This document shows, piece by piece, positions 26,693-35,737 of a stretch of 64,000 bases of DNA. The first letter of the stretch is position 1; each line of letters begins with the position of its first letter. Where the stretch lies: assembly GCA_009738435.1 (NCBI GenBank), contig CP046522.1:1147249-1211248 (forward strand), read 5' to 3'. Position numbers and translations under genes: made by a program. Origin of the DNA: Clostridium bovifaecis. GTDB lineage: Bacteria; Bacillota; Clostridia; Clostridiales; Clostridiaceae. Below the pieces are notes generated by a model, which ran no database searches, was not told where the DNA came from, and was given only the letters and a program-made list of their open reading frames with translations.

Positions 26693-28099
26693 ATGAAAAT
26701 CATAATTATTGGAGCGGGTAAAGTAGGGTATAATCTAGCGGACAGTTTGGAAAAGGAAGGGCACAATGTAATAATCATTGATAAAAATCCTGAGGTGCTA
26801 AAAAGGGCAGAGGAAAATCTAGATGTGATGTGCATAAGAGGAAATGGCGTTAGTACTAATACTCTTCTAGAGGCAGGAATAAATGAAACAGATTTGCTTA
26901 TTGCAGTTACTAATAGTGATGAAGTAAATATGGTTTGCTGCCTTACTGCAAAGAAATTAAAAGCTGCACATACTGTTGCAAGAATTAGAGATACAGATTA
27001 TGCGAGAGAGCTCTCTTTATTGAAGGAAGAACTAGGACTTGAAATGGTCATTAACCCCGAATTCGCAACAGCTGATGAAATTGCCCAATCTATCAACTTC
27101 TCTCCAGCAATAAATATAGAAAATTTTGCAAAAGGCATGGTAAAGATGGTTCAACTTAAAGTTACAGGAGACATGTTTATTGTAGGACAAAGCTTAGAAA
27201 AAGCTTTAAGTAAATTCAAATTTCCTATATTATTTGGAGTAGTAGTAAGAGGAGATGAAGTAATAGTTCCGAATGGAAAGTTTATAATAAAAGAAAATGA
27301 CAAAATTCATGTAATTGGAAAATACTCAAGTATATATAATTTTAGCAGGGCATTGGGAATTTTACCACAGAAATTAAAAAATATTATGATACTTGGGGGT
27401 GGGAGAATTTCTTATTATCTTGCTAGTATACTATTAGATATGGGGATAAATGTAAAGGTTATTGAGATTAATAGAGAAAAATGTTTAATGCTTTCAGAGC
27501 TTCTTCCAAAAGCCCTTATTATTAATGCTGATGGTACGGATGAAGAACTTCTGTTATCTGAGAATATAAAGGATATGGATGGATTTATTTCGGTAACAGG
27601 TATAGATGAGGAAAATCTTTTATCTTCTTTAGTAGCTAAACAAAATGGAGTGAAAAAGGTTATTACGAAAATAAGCAGAACAAATTATTCAAATATTGTA
27701 AATAGCTTAGGGCTCGATAATGTCATAATTCCAAAAGTTATAGTTGCAAATCAAATATTAAAATATGTAAGAGGGAATAATATAGAATCTCTCTATAGAA
27801 TAGTTGATGGAAAAGTCGAGATATTAGAATTTATTGCAGATGAAGAAAGTAAGCTCTTGAATCTCCCATTAAAGCAAGTAGAATTTAGGCAAGGTGTGAT
27901 TATTGCAACCATAGTTAGAAAGAAAAAAGTTATCATTCCTCATGGCAATGACAGCATACAAAATGGAGACAGAATTATTGTTATTGCTAAGGAAAAAAAC
28001 ATAAGTAAACTGGAAGACTTGACAACTAGTTTAAATGGAGGAAAGCATAATGAACTATGGAATGGTATTAAAAAGCTTGGGAATATTATTAATATGTGA
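26693..28099 (+). CDS. trkA: Potassium uptake regulator TrkA
   Basis: Cytoplasmic gating subunit of the Trk potassium uptake system, 468 residues, which matches the two-repeat TrkA. Each half has an RCK_N NAD-binding domain (MKIIIIGAGKVGYNLADSL at the start and IMILGGGRISYYLASILL near 230) followed by an RCK_C domain. The ATG at 26693 follows GGGAGG; the open frame extends to 26663 without a site. It overlaps the start of trkH by 50 bases, so the two are cotranslated. Confidence 0.9.
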   Translation: MKIIIIGAGKVGYNLADSLEKEGHNVIIIDKNPEVLKRAEENLDVMCIRGNGVSTNTLLEAGINETDLLIAVTNSDEVNMVCCLTAKKLKAAHTVARIRDTDYARELSLLKEELGLEMVINPEFATADEIAQSINFSPAINIENFAKGMVKMVQLKVTGDMFIVGQSLEKALSKFKFPILFGVVVRGDEVIVPNGKFIIKENDKIHVIGKYSSIYNFSRALGILPQKLKNIMILGGGRISYYLASILLDMGINVKVIEINREKCLMLSELLPKALIINADGTDEELLLSENIKDMDGFISVTGIDEENLLSSLVAKQNGVKKVITKISRTNYSNIVNSLGLDNVIIPKVIVANQILKYVRGNNIESLYRIVDGKVEILEFIADEESKLLNLPLKQVEFRQGVIIATIVRKKKVIIPHGNDSIQNGDRIIVIAKEKNISKLEDLTTSLNGGKHNELWNGIKKLGNIINM

Positions 28100-29492
28100 A
28101 GCGGCAGTTATGATTCCTTCACTTTTAGTAGCAGTAATATGTGGGGGGAATGATGCAAAGGCTTTTGCTATAACAATTACTATTACATTTGTAGTTGGAT
28201 TGGTAGCTGCAATGGTTAAGCCAAAGAGAAAAAATATTTATGCAAGAGATGGGTTTGCTATTGTGGCTATCGGATGGTTGCTAATTTCATTTTTTGGATC
28301 CCTTCCTTTTGTATTAAGTGAAGCTATTCCTTCTATAGTCGATGCTTTCTTTGAAACAAGCTCTGGTCTTACAACTACTGGATCAAGTATATTAAATGAT
28401 GTTGAAAGTCTATCAGAAGGAATCATATTTTGGAGAAGCTTTACTCACTGGATTGGAGGCATGGGAGTATTAGTTATGACTTTAGCTATACTTCCATCTG
28501 CAAAGCCAGGAATGTTTCAAATAATGAAAGCTGAAAGTCCAGGACCAAATCCAGGAAAACTAGTACCAAAGTTAGGTCAAACAGCGAAGATTCTATACGG
28601 AATATATATAATAATTACAATTATAGAAGTTATATTGCTTAAAATAGCAGGTATGTCCTTATACGATTCTCTGATACACACCTTCGGATCAGTAGGAACG
28701 GGTGGATTTTCAAACAAAGGCTTGAGCGTTGGATCTTATAATAATATATACATTGAAGTTATTATTACATTCTTTACTCTTGCCTGTGGTGTTAATTTTT
28801 CTCTTTACTATCAAGCTCTAAAGGGAAATATAAAGGAAATTTTTAAAGATGAAGAACTTAGGCTTTATCTTGGAGTAGTTTTTGCTGCTATTATACTGAT
28901 AACTATTAATATTCATGGAAGTACTTTCCGAGGTATTGGAGAATCCCTAAGGTATTCTTCCTTCCAAGTAGTTACTATTATAACAACTACAGGTTATGCT
29001 ACTACAGATTTCAATCTATGGCCAACCTTTAGTAAGATGATTTTAGTAAGTTTAATGTTTGTTGGTGGTTGTGCGGGGTCGACAGCAGGTGGAATTAAGA
29101 ATGTTAGGATAGTATTGCTTTTTAAGGTCATAAAAAGAGAGCTGTTAAAGATAATTCATCCTAAAGCAGTATATACTGTTAAGGTTGGTGGTAAGGCTGT
29201 AGAAGAAGAAAGTTTAATGAGTATAGCGTCATTTTTCTTTATATACTTAATCATATTTATTACAAATATTTTTATAGTCTCATTAGATGGATTCGATATA
29301 GTAACTACTACTTCAGCTGTGGCGGCAACTCTTGGAAATGTTGGCCCAGGTCTAGGTATGGTAGGACCAATGGGAAACTTTTCTGAGTTTTCAAGCTTGA
29401 GTAAGATAGTGATGTCTTTAGGCATGATTATAGGCAGACTTGAAATATATCCTATACTGCTACTTGGAGTTCCATCATTTTGGAAGAAGTAG
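28050..29492 (+). CDS. trkH: Potassium uptake channel TrkH
   Basis: Membrane subunit of the Trk/Ktr potassium transporter, 480 residues. Its start inside the trkA end is set by GGAGG at 28038-28042. The four selectivity-filter loops are visible: SSGLTTTGSS near 110, SVGTGGFSNKG near 220, TTTGYATTDF near 315, and TLGNVGPGLG near 430. HWIGGMGVLV near 140 is also typical. With TrkA it forms a nucleotide-gated potassium importer. A terminator follows. Confidence 0.92.
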   Translation: MNYGMVLKSLGILLICEAAVMIPSLLVAVICGGNDAKAFAITITITFVVGLVAAMVKPKRKNIYARDGFAIVAIGWLLISFFGSLPFVLSEAIPSIVDAFFETSSGLTTTGSSILNDVESLSEGIIFWRSFTHWIGGMGVLVMTLAILPSAKPGMFQIMKAESPGPNPGKLVPKLGQTAKILYGIYIIITIIEVILLKIAGMSLYDSLIHTFGSVGTGGFSNKGLSVGSYNNIYIEVIITFFTLACGVNFSLYYQALKGNIKEIFKDEELRLYLGVVFAAIILITINIHGSTFRGIGESLRYSSFQVVTIITTTGYATTDFNLWPTFSKMILVSLMFVGGCAGSTAGGIKNVRIVLLFKVIKRELLKIIHPKAVYTVKVGGKAVEEESLMSIASFFFIYLIIFITNIFIVSLDGFDIVTTTSAVAATLGNVGPGLGMVGPMGNFSEFSSLSKIVMSLGMIIGRLEIYPILLLGVPSFWKK

Positions 29493-29503
29493 GCATATGA
29501 GTT

Positions 29504-29537
29504 ATCCCCCTATGAAAAATAATTCTAGGGGGATTAT
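29504..29537 (+). terminator. Terminator after trkH
   Basis: ATCCCCCTA pairs with TAGGGGGAT over a 13-base loop, followed by TATTTTTATTT. It lies between convergent genes. Confidence 0.87.
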
Positions 29538-29539
29538 TT

Positions 29540-30307
29540 TTATTTATCATAATTTTTAATTTGAAATTGGTTTGTTCTTCCCATGATGTAAGCTAACTTA
29601 ATAATAGACTTTTCATCTTCTGTCATTTCTCGATTAAACATTTTTTCGAATTGTTTGATTAGTCCATGATTATCAATTGTACACTTTTCTTTCCTATGTG
29701 TATTTTCTCTCCTATTTTTATGGAGCAAGCATATCTTAGGTTCAACCTTTTTATTATGGATTTTCCTAAAGACTTCTGTTGTATAGCAAGCATCTGCAAG
29801 GGCATCATGGAATTCCTCTTTAAAAGGAATTTCTAGCAAGGCTACTGCAGCACCTAGCCCTATGCTAAATCCCTTTCGACGATTAAGGTGTTTAGAGGCA
29901 TAGCTTTGAAGGTCTATATATTCATTGGGAATATGGAAAGTATCTAGCTTGTAGTATAGTATGTTTCTAAATAACTCTTTAATATCTGCCATCCCCCAGG
30001 TACATAAAATACTTTTATCACCTTTTAAAAATTCAATAAATTCTTCATATACCTTCTGAAAAGGTTCTGCAGCATTTAAATCCTTTATAGTCAATCCTGT
30101 AAGATCTGCAACAAAAGGGTGAAGAATAGGATATACTTTAGGCTTTATAAGTCTCTCTAAAGTAGAAATTGTATCTAGGTTTTCATTTAACTTAACGGCT
30201 CCAAGCTGAATTATTTCAAAAGGACAGTTTTTATTTATCACGCTTTTATCGCCCTTTACAGGGCTATATCCTTGATTAAATTCCAAATCAAACACTATAT
30301 AATTCAT
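29540..30307 (-). CDS. DEDDh-family 3'-5' exonuclease
   Basis: 255-residue nuclease of the DnaQ/ERI-1-like exonuclease superfamily. Exo I motif is FDLEFNQ at residues 5-11 (Asp and Glu). Exo III has FHDALADACYT near 160, with the His and Asp of DEDDh. KapD-like proteins share this layout. It probably trims RNA or DNA 3' ends; the natural substrate is unknown. The ribosome site is AGGGGAT. It is transcribed alone on the minus strand. Confidence 0.78.
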   Translation of the reverse strand: MNYIVFDLEFNQGYSPVKGDKSVINKNCPFEIIQLGAVKLNENLDTISTLERLIKPKVYPILHPFVADLTGLTIKDLNAAEPFQKVYEEFIEFLKGDKSILCTWGMADIKELFRNILYYKLDTFHIPNEYIDLQSYASKHLNRRKGFSIGLGAAVALLEIPFKEEFHDALADACYTTEVFRKIHNKKVEPKICLLHKNRRENTHRKEKCTIDNHGLIKQFEKMFNREMTEDEKSIIKLAYIMGRTNQFQIKNYDK

Positions 30308-30377
30308 TTTAATATCCCCTAAGCGTAAATTCTACTATTTATTATGCCACTGATTAAGGTGAAAAAATGCATTACCT

Positions 30378-30426
30378 AAAAATAAGAGTGAAATCTATAG
30401 TAATTATACTAAGATAATCACTCTTA
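30378..30426 (-). terminator. Terminator of the lysO unit
   Basis: On the minus strand AAGAGTGA pairs with TCACTCTT across a long loop, followed by ATTTTTA. Confidence 0.65.
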
Positions 30427-30429
30427 AAT

Positions 30430-31026
30430 TTAAAATGTATAAAAGAAGCTTATAAATATAGGTACAAGAGAACTTAATACTACCCCGTTTAAAAAGGATA
30501 TAACAGTTATATCAGGAGAGGTAACTTCTGATATAAGTGGAAGAGTAGTATCCATGGAAGTGGCCCCTGCTGGAGCTATAGCTGTATAATGGTTTAGCTT
30601 TGCTGCAATAATGGGAATGAGCATTACTGCAATCAATTCTCTAAATATGTTCGTAAGAAAGGCTATAGTACCTATGTGAGCGCTATCAAGATTTGTTAAC
30701 ATTACTCCAGAAAGGCTGTACCAGCCAAAACCAGAAGCTATAGACAAACCAGATTTTATAGGTAGATCATATAAAAATGAGGTTATAGCACCTCCGAGAA
30801 AGCTCCCAAGGATTATAGAAAATGGGATCAATAGTATTTTAGGGCCAGCCTTTTTCAAGTCTTTTATGGTTTCTTTATTAGAACCCACATCAATTCCAAC
30901 AGATAGAATTAAAAGATTTAGAGCAATGGTACTAACAATTTCCATATTGTTTGCTATATTTTCAGGAACTATGAAATATCCTGAGAGCATTCCGCCTATT
31001 ACAGCTATAAGTATGATTATTGTCAT
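30430..31026 (-). CDS. lysO: LysO family lysine exporter, C-terminal part
   Basis: Membrane protein of 198 residues matching the larger C-terminal part of LysO (YbjE, DUF340), a lysine efflux protein of about 300 residues in E. coli. NLLILSVGIDVGSNKE near 40, SGFGWYSLSGVMLT near 100, and ATSMDTTLPLI near 155 are typical conserved blocks. Its start overlaps the stop of the upstream N-terminal part by 4 bases (ATGA), so the two halves are made together and probably assemble into one exporter. The split is clean, with no sign of a broken frame. Confidence 0.8.
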   Translation of the reverse strand: MTIIILIAVIGGMLSGYFIVPENIANNMEIVSTIALNLLILSVGIDVGSNKETIKDLKKAGPKILLIPFSIILGSFLGGAITSFLYDLPIKSGLSIASGFGWYSLSGVMLTNLDSAHIGTIAFLTNIFRELIAVMLIPIIAAKLNHYTAIAPAGATSMDTTLPLISEVTSPDITVISFLNGVVLSSLVPIFISFFYTF

Positions 31027-31304
31027 TTATGATCCTCACCTTTCATAAATTTATTGGTTACTATAAATACCAGTATTATACTAAAAAGAGAGGTTAAGAC
31101 TGCAAAGGTAAGAGAGGTAGAGCCTATACTCTTCAAGTTAGCTATAACGGACTTGTTCGAACCAGCAGAAATACCCATAGAAAAAAGCAGAAAGATAACA
31201 CCAAATTGCTGGACTTTGCTATTGATTTTCTTTTGTTTATTAGACAATTTAAGAAAATACCCTATAGCCGCACCCGCTGCCAAGGATAAAAGGATTATCC
31301 ACAT
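31023..31304 (-). CDS. LysO family lysine exporter, N-terminal part
   Basis: 93-residue membrane protein with three hydrophobic segments. It corresponds to the N-terminal region of LysO (GAAIGYFLKLSNKQKK, then VIFLLFSMGISAGSNKSVI). The internal motif SMGISAGSNK mirrors SVGIDVGSNK in the C-terminal gene, in line with an internal duplication. AAGGAGG precedes the start. The gene order is thiT, lysO-N, lysO-C on the minus strand. A lysine exporter fused in one chain elsewhere is here encoded as two coupled genes. Confidence 0.75.
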   Translation of the reverse strand: MWIILLSLAAGAAIGYFLKLSNKQKKINSKVQQFGVIFLLFSMGISAGSNKSVIANLKSIGSTSLTFAVLTSLFSIILVFIVTNKFMKGEDHK

Positions 31305-31412
31305 GAAATTTCCTCCTTTTGTAAAGTTATGGTTATCTGTAAAGTATTATAGCATGAAATAACAGATATCGAACAGCACATTTTATATGTCGCATTAAAT
31401 ACGACATATAAG

Positions 31413-32048
31413 TCATACGAAGTTTCTATTGTTTCTATTTAAAATTGACTTTAAGGTTTTTACTGGTAGTAAAGACATTATAGCAATACAAACTCCACCT
31501 TCTATTAGAATGAATAAGCCATTTAACGTAAGTGAGTATATGATTGGTGACATTCCTTTTGGAGCAAAGCTGCCAAAGAAAACCCAACCAGAAATGAAGT
31601 GGCATATAAATCTTCCAAAGATAGCGACAAAAGAACCAAGAATTTTTTTATTTGGGAAGTATCCAGCTAGCCCTAAGGCTATAAATGGCAATGGGTAGTC
31701 AAAAAGCACTTGGACAGGATGTAATATATATGGATCAAGAGATAGGGTGATTAAACCATATAAGAATCCAGTTAAAAATCCTATTTCAGGTCCATAGAAG
31801 AATGCAATCAATAGTATAGGAACCATACTTCCAGCAGTGATACTTCCGCCTTGCGGTAAGTGATATATTCTAAATAGCTTGAGTACGGTAGCTAATCCTA
31901 AAGACACCCCTATTATAGAGATGGTTCTTGGATTTAGTCTAATTTTTCTAGACCTCATTAGCACTGCTATTATAAGAAGCATACCTACAAGTGCAATGAT
32001 TGAAGTTGGACTTTTAAGGATAGTTAAAATATTTTCTTTTAATGACAT
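31413..32048 (-). CDS. thiT: Thiamine transporter ThiT (ECF S component)
   Basis: Substrate-binding membrane protein of an energy-coupling factor thiamine importer, 211 residues with about six helices. It has the ThiT-family blocks LPQGGSITAGSMVPI near residue 65, GFLTGFLYGL near 95, LHPVQVLFDYPLPF near 112 and CHFISGWVFFGSFAPKGMSP near 150. The start is preceded by AAAGGAGG. It is controlled by the TPP riboswitch and its terminator upstream. The ECF energising module (EcfA/EcfT) is not in this window. Confidence 0.9.
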   Translation of the reverse strand: MSLKENILTILKSPTSIIALVGMLLIIAVLMRSRKIRLNPRTISIIGVSLGLATVLKLFRIYHLPQGGSITAGSMVPILLIAFFYGPEIGFLTGFLYGLITLSLDPYILHPVQVLFDYPLPFIALGLAGYFPNKKILGSFVAIFGRFICHFISGWVFFGSFAPKGMSPIIYSLTLNGLFILIEGGVCIAIMSLLPVKTLKSILNRNNRNFV

Positions 32049-32101
32049 AAAAAAGAACCTCCTTTAAATTCGTGCTAAGGAAGTTGAAGCGGGATTATAA
32101 T

Positions 32102-32127
32102 CAAAAAATCGTAATATAGGATTACGA
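32102..32127 (-). terminator. Terminator of the TPP riboswitch expression platform
   Basis: On the minus strand TCGTAAT-CCTAT-ATTACGA is followed by TTTTTTG. It lies between the aptamer and thiT, so TPP binding should favour termination. Confidence 0.78.
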
Positions 32128-32149
32128 CTAGTAGATTACAACTGTTATG

Positions 32150-32240
32150 TAACTGCTTTCCTACGCTGGTATTAGCCAGATCAGGTTGAAGGGTTAATGA
32201 ACAAACTCATCTCTCAGCCAAGAGGCACCCCTAGCACATA
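32150..32240 (-). ncRNA. TPP riboswitch (THI element)
   Basis: The minus strand carries the THI-box hallmarks in order: AGGGGTGCC, GGCTGAGA, ACCCTTCAACCTGATCTGG, TAATACCAGCGTAGGAA. This aptamer binds thiamine pyrophosphate and represses the downstream thiamine transporter gene by transcription termination. Confidence 0.95.
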
Positions 32241-32853
32241 TATTTTTAGTTTTATACTTTTATTGTATCATTAATATATGAGTATTGCAATAACTAGAGA
32301 AAAGTATGTACTTTTATAGGGAGGAGAAGGAAACAGGATATGAAAAGCTAAGCCTAAAGGCAAAGAATTGTGGTTTATAGAGAGAAAAGTGTTTTTGATT
32401 AAACTAATAGAAATTAGATATGTTGTGATGAAAATAATAAGCTATAATTGTTACATGGATTTAGTTATTGGAGCCTTGGGTTTGCTACAAGTATTAAGTA
32501 CATTTGGAAGGAATTCATTATATAAATATGGAAATGACTATAAAAGATGTGATAAAATATTCCTTAACCCAAAGCGGTATAGAAATAGTTCTAGGTGCTA
32601 TATTTTCATTCCTAGGATACAGTTCTAGTGGAAGGAGCTAAGATACAATCAGTAACTAAAAAATCAAACTATTTTCAAAGAAGCAAAAATCTATGTTCAT
32701 ATAATGTGCAATATTATGTTCAAGGTTTTGGAGGAATCATATGGTTGAGGCATTTAAAAGATAGGTATTTTAGAAACATGATACAAGAAAGATGAACTTT
32801 TACATAATCTTAAGAAACGAGAGGAGGAAGCTGTTTTTACAGCTATTGAAATT
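32241..32853. other. Intergenic region with decayed coding fragments
   Basis: No intact gene is seen. A hydrophobic frame at 32455-32628 and another at 32528-32642 (MEMTIKDVIKYSLTQSG onward) overlap, and a third frame without a start runs at about 32617-32796. At 32782-32853 the frame reads YKKDELLHNLKKREEEAVF, which resembles the start of sigma-70 region 2 proteins but lacks a start codon. Decay of one or more genes is the likeliest reading. Confidence 0.35.
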
Positions 32854-33036
32854 ATGGAAGTGCATGTATTTTTAAAGGGAGAAAAAGAACCAGTAGTTTA
32901 CAAGGGAGATAGGATAGATGTTTTAGATTTTGAGATGAATGGAACAAAGTATAAGCAAATAAGATATTTTAGAAAAGGCTTTAGTAAAAGCGAACTTGTG
33001 GAAGAAAAAATTATAAATAAGATAGTTGAAAAGTAA
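32854..33036 (+). CDS. Small hypothetical protein
   Basis: 60 residues, mostly charged, starting MEVHVFLKGEKEPVVYKGDRIDV and predicted soluble with a beta-rich N-terminus. I do not recognise a named family. The frame is open upstream into a sigma-like remnant, so the true start is unclear, and GAGGAGG at 32820-32826 is too far from the ATG. It is followed 19 bp later by the exporter gene. Confidence 0.4.
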   Translation: MEVHVFLKGEKEPVVYKGDRIDVLDFEMNGTKYKQIRYFRKGFSKSELVEEKIINKIVEK

Positions 33037-33055
33037 GTTATATAGGTGGGTTTTT

Positions 33056-34015
33056 ATGAAATTCATTGGATATAGAACATTAAAGACAGGAATTGGTGCT
33101 TCGGTTGCTATAATTTTTGCAGAGAAATTAGGATTGCAGTATGCAGCAGCAGCAGGCATTATTACTGTTTTGAGCATTCAAAATACGAAAAAACAATCCG
33201 TTAAAATAGCCATAAAAAGAATGGAAGCCTGTATTTTAGCTTTAGCAATTTCTTTCATTCTTTTTAAGAGTTTTGGATATCACGAAGTAATTTTTGGAGT
33301 GTTTTTACTCATATTTATTCCTTTAGCGGTAAAGTTTAATTTAGAAGAAGGTATAGTAGTTAGTGCTGTACTGATAACCCATTTACTAGTTGAAGGGTCA
33401 GTAAAAACCTTTTGGATTTTAAATGAACTGGGTTTAATGCTTGTAGGTGTAGGGGTTGCCTTATTACTAAATCTCTACATACCTAGCATGGAGGAGGAGA
33501 TTAAAGAAGATCAAATTTATATTGAAGAAACTATGAAGGAAATTTTTATTCATATGTCAGTAGCATTAAAAAAGCATTATGTATCCATAAGGGAAGAAGA
33601 GTTATTTACTAATCTTGAGGCAAGGCTAAAACTAGCTAAAAAACGTGCATATAAAAATCTGAATAACTATTTTTTATTGGACACAAGCTATTATGTACAA
33701 TATATAGAAATGAGAATAAAGCAATTTGAAACTATTAAAAGAATGAGAGAGCACTTTAAACGATTCTTTATTACTTACAAACAGACAATTATTATATCTA
33801 ATTTTACAGAAAAAGTTGCACACTGCATATATGAGGAAAATTCGGCAGAATGCCTACTTAGAGAGTTAGAAATTTTAAGAAATGAGTTAAAAAAAATGCC
33901 TCTCCCAGTAACAAGAGAGGAATTTGAAAATAGAGCAATGCTTTATCAATTTTTAAATGATGTAGAACAATTTCTGAACATTAAAAAGGAATTTGTGCAA
34001 AATCCTATTAGGTAA
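33056..34015 (+). CDS. Aromatic acid exporter family membrane protein (ArAE_1)
   Basis: 319 residues. The N-terminal half has about four to six membrane helices (YRTLKTGIGASVAIIFAEKLGLQYAAAAGIITVLSIQNTKKQS), typical of ArAE_1/FUSC-like proteins. The C-terminal half is a cytoplasmic helical domain of the ArAE_1_C type. The ATG at 33056 is the best start (weak AGGTGG site upstream). Family members are annotated as aromatic acid exporters, but the substrate is not established. A terminator follows. Confidence 0.75.
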   Translation: MKFIGYRTLKTGIGASVAIIFAEKLGLQYAAAAGIITVLSIQNTKKQSVKIAIKRMEACILALAISFILFKSFGYHEVIFGVFLLIFIPLAVKFNLEEGIVVSAVLITHLLVEGSVKTFWILNELGLMLVGVGVALLLNLYIPSMEEEIKEDQIYIEETMKEIFIHMSVALKKHYVSIREEELFTNLEARLKLAKKRAYKNLNNYFLLDTSYYVQYIEMRIKQFETIKRMREHFKRFFITYKQTIIISNFTEKVAHCIYEENSAECLLRELEILRNELKKMPLPVTREEFENRAMLYQFLNDVEQFLNIKKEFVQNPIR

Positions 34016-34017
34016 GA

Positions 34018-34050
34018 AAGAGGCAGGAATAAACTGCCTCTTTTGCTTTA
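34018..34050 (+). terminator. Terminator after the exporter gene
   Basis: AAGAGGCAG pairs with CTGCCTCTT around a 7-base loop, followed by TTTGCTTTATT. Confidence 0.85.
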
Positions 34051-34233
34051 TTCTATAGCATATTTAATGCGGATATATGAATCAATGGCTTGTCAATAAT
34101 TCATTTAAAAATATTTTGTGCAAGTTTTTAAAAAAATAATTCATTTTTAATTGAAATATAGCAGTTATATTGATATAATTATAAAAAATATGAATAATCA
34201 AAAGAAAAAAATTCGTATAGAGAGGGATTGTGC

Positions 34234-35526
34234 ATGGGAAGTAATAAAAAAATGTCGTTAGCTGTAAAAATACTTATAGCATTAGGAATTGGTGTAGTAT
34301 TCGGTGTAGTTGCAAATTTAACTTTTTCAACAGGAATTAATGAAGGGATAAATAAGTGGATATTATCACCGCTTGGAGATGTATTCCTAAGATCTATAAA
34401 AATGTTAGTTGTACCCCTTGTATTATGTTCATTAATATGTGGAGTGGCTAGTATTGGAGACATAAAAAAGCTAGGAAGAGTAGGAATAAAAACAATTGTA
34501 TACTATCTTTTTACTACAGCTTTAGCAATAGCTTTAGCTATGACGGTTGCGAATATAATAAAACCTGGATTAGGAACAGGTTTAAAGATGGCAGCATCTA
34601 AGCAAGTTGTTGAGACTACAAAACCACCTTTTATCATGGATATGTTTGTTAATATGGTGCCAACAAATCCGATCGAAGCTATGGTAAAAGGAGATATGCT
34701 GCAAATAATAGTTTTTGCTATATTATTCGGAATGTGTATCACTTTACTTGGTAAAAAAGGGGAGATACTATTAGATATTATATCTCAAGTAAATGAAGTA
34801 CTTCTAAAAATGATAGGCGTTATCATGATTGCTGCGCCTATAGGAGTGTTTGCACTTATATCAAAGGTTATAATATTTCAAGGAGTTGGAGCTTTATTAC
34901 CTCTTTTAAAATATTTTATGACAGTTATATTAGCTCTATTTTTGCAAATTTTCTTAGTATACGGAATTGCACTTAAGATCCTTGGAAGAGTTAATCCAAT
35001 TAGATTCTTTAAAAAGTTTTGGCCTGTAATGCTTGTAGCTTTTAGCACTTCGAGCAGTAATGCAACTATCCCTGTAAGCCTTGAAGCTTGCGAAGAAAGA
35101 CTGGGAGCTTCTAAGTCAGTAGCCAGTTTTACTATACCGCTTGGTGCTACTGTAAATATGGACGGTACAGCTATAATGCAGGGAGTAGCAACTATATTTA
35201 TAGCTCAGTTAGTAGGAGTAGATCTTACAATGTATCAAATGTTAATGGTAGTATTAACTGCTACTTTGGCTTCAGTAGGAACAGCAGGAGTTCCAGGAGC
35301 AGGAATTGTAATGCTTTCTATGGTGCTTCAACAAGTTGGACTTCCTCTAGAAGGTATAGCTTTAATATTAAGTGTAGATAGATTGCTTGACATGTTGAGA
35401 ACTGTTGTTAATGTTGCAGGGGATGCGGCTGCTACTATAATAATGTCTAACTCAGAAGGAGAGTTAAATTTAGACATATATAATGACAAAGTAGTCATAG
35501 AAGAATTAGGTTCGGAAATAGCATAA
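34234..35526 (+). CDS. Dicarboxylate/amino acid:cation symporter (DAACS family)
   Basis: GltP/SstT-type symporter, 430 residues from the ATG at 34234 (AGAGGG upstream). Family signatures are AFSTSSSNATIPVS near 270, PLGATVNMDGTAIMQG near 300 (NMDGT binds cation and substrate), GTAGVPGAG near 350 and DRLLDMLRTVVNVAGD near 385. It imports acidic amino acids or dicarboxylates with H+ or Na+. The convergent aspartate 4-decarboxylase gene suggests aspartate as one substrate, but this is inference. Confidence 0.88.
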   Translation: MGSNKKMSLAVKILIALGIGVVFGVVANLTFSTGINEGINKWILSPLGDVFLRSIKMLVVPLVLCSLICGVASIGDIKKLGRVGIKTIVYYLFTTALAIALAMTVANIIKPGLGTGLKMAASKQVVETTKPPFIMDMFVNMVPTNPIEAMVKGDMLQIIVFAILFGMCITLLGKKGEILLDIISQVNEVLLKMIGVIMIAAPIGVFALISKVIIFQGVGALLPLLKYFMTVILALFLQIFLVYGIALKILGRVNPIRFFKKFWPVMLVAFSTSSSNATIPVSLEACEERLGASKSVASFTIPLGATVNMDGTAIMQGVATIFIAQLVGVDLTMYQMLMVVLTATLASVGTAGVPGAGIVMLSMVLQQVGLPLEGIALILSVDRLLDMLRTVVNVAGDAAATIIMSNSEGELNLDIYNDKVVIEELGSEIA

Positions 35527-35554
35527 TATAAGAATTTTGCGAAGCAATTTTCCT

Positions 35555-35711
35555 AGTAACCAGTAAATGAAATAATTAAGCAGAGCTTAATTATGAAATC
35601 TGCTATTATAGCAAGCTATAATAAGCGTAATGAGGCTTCGCCCATACAAATTGAAGTTTTGCATTAGCAAAACTTCAATCACTGGCTACTGGCTACCGGT
35701 TACTGGTTACT
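35555..35711. repeat. Intergenic element with inverted ends and tandem heptamers
   Basis: AGTAACCAGTA (35555-35565) is matched by TACTGGTTACT (35701-35711). The right end contains an imperfect tandem heptamer, four copies of ACTGGYT-like units at 35681-35707. Three hairpins lie inside: 35572-35594, 35604-35623 and 35651-35678. The unit fills the gap between the symporter and aspD. Confidence 0.6.
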
Positions 35712-35737
35712 CAGAAATAAATCAAGTATCTATAAAT

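Noticed and set aside
34234-35526. Naming the first DAACS symporter as a cystine carrier like tcyP
   Set aside because: It has the NMDGT motif of acidic amino acid/dicarboxylate carriers, whereas the second symporter (47697) has GMNGGGGIYPA.
35681-35711. Tandem heptamers considered as a CRISPR array
   Set aside because: Units are only 7 bp, directly abutting, with no spacers and no cas genes nearby.
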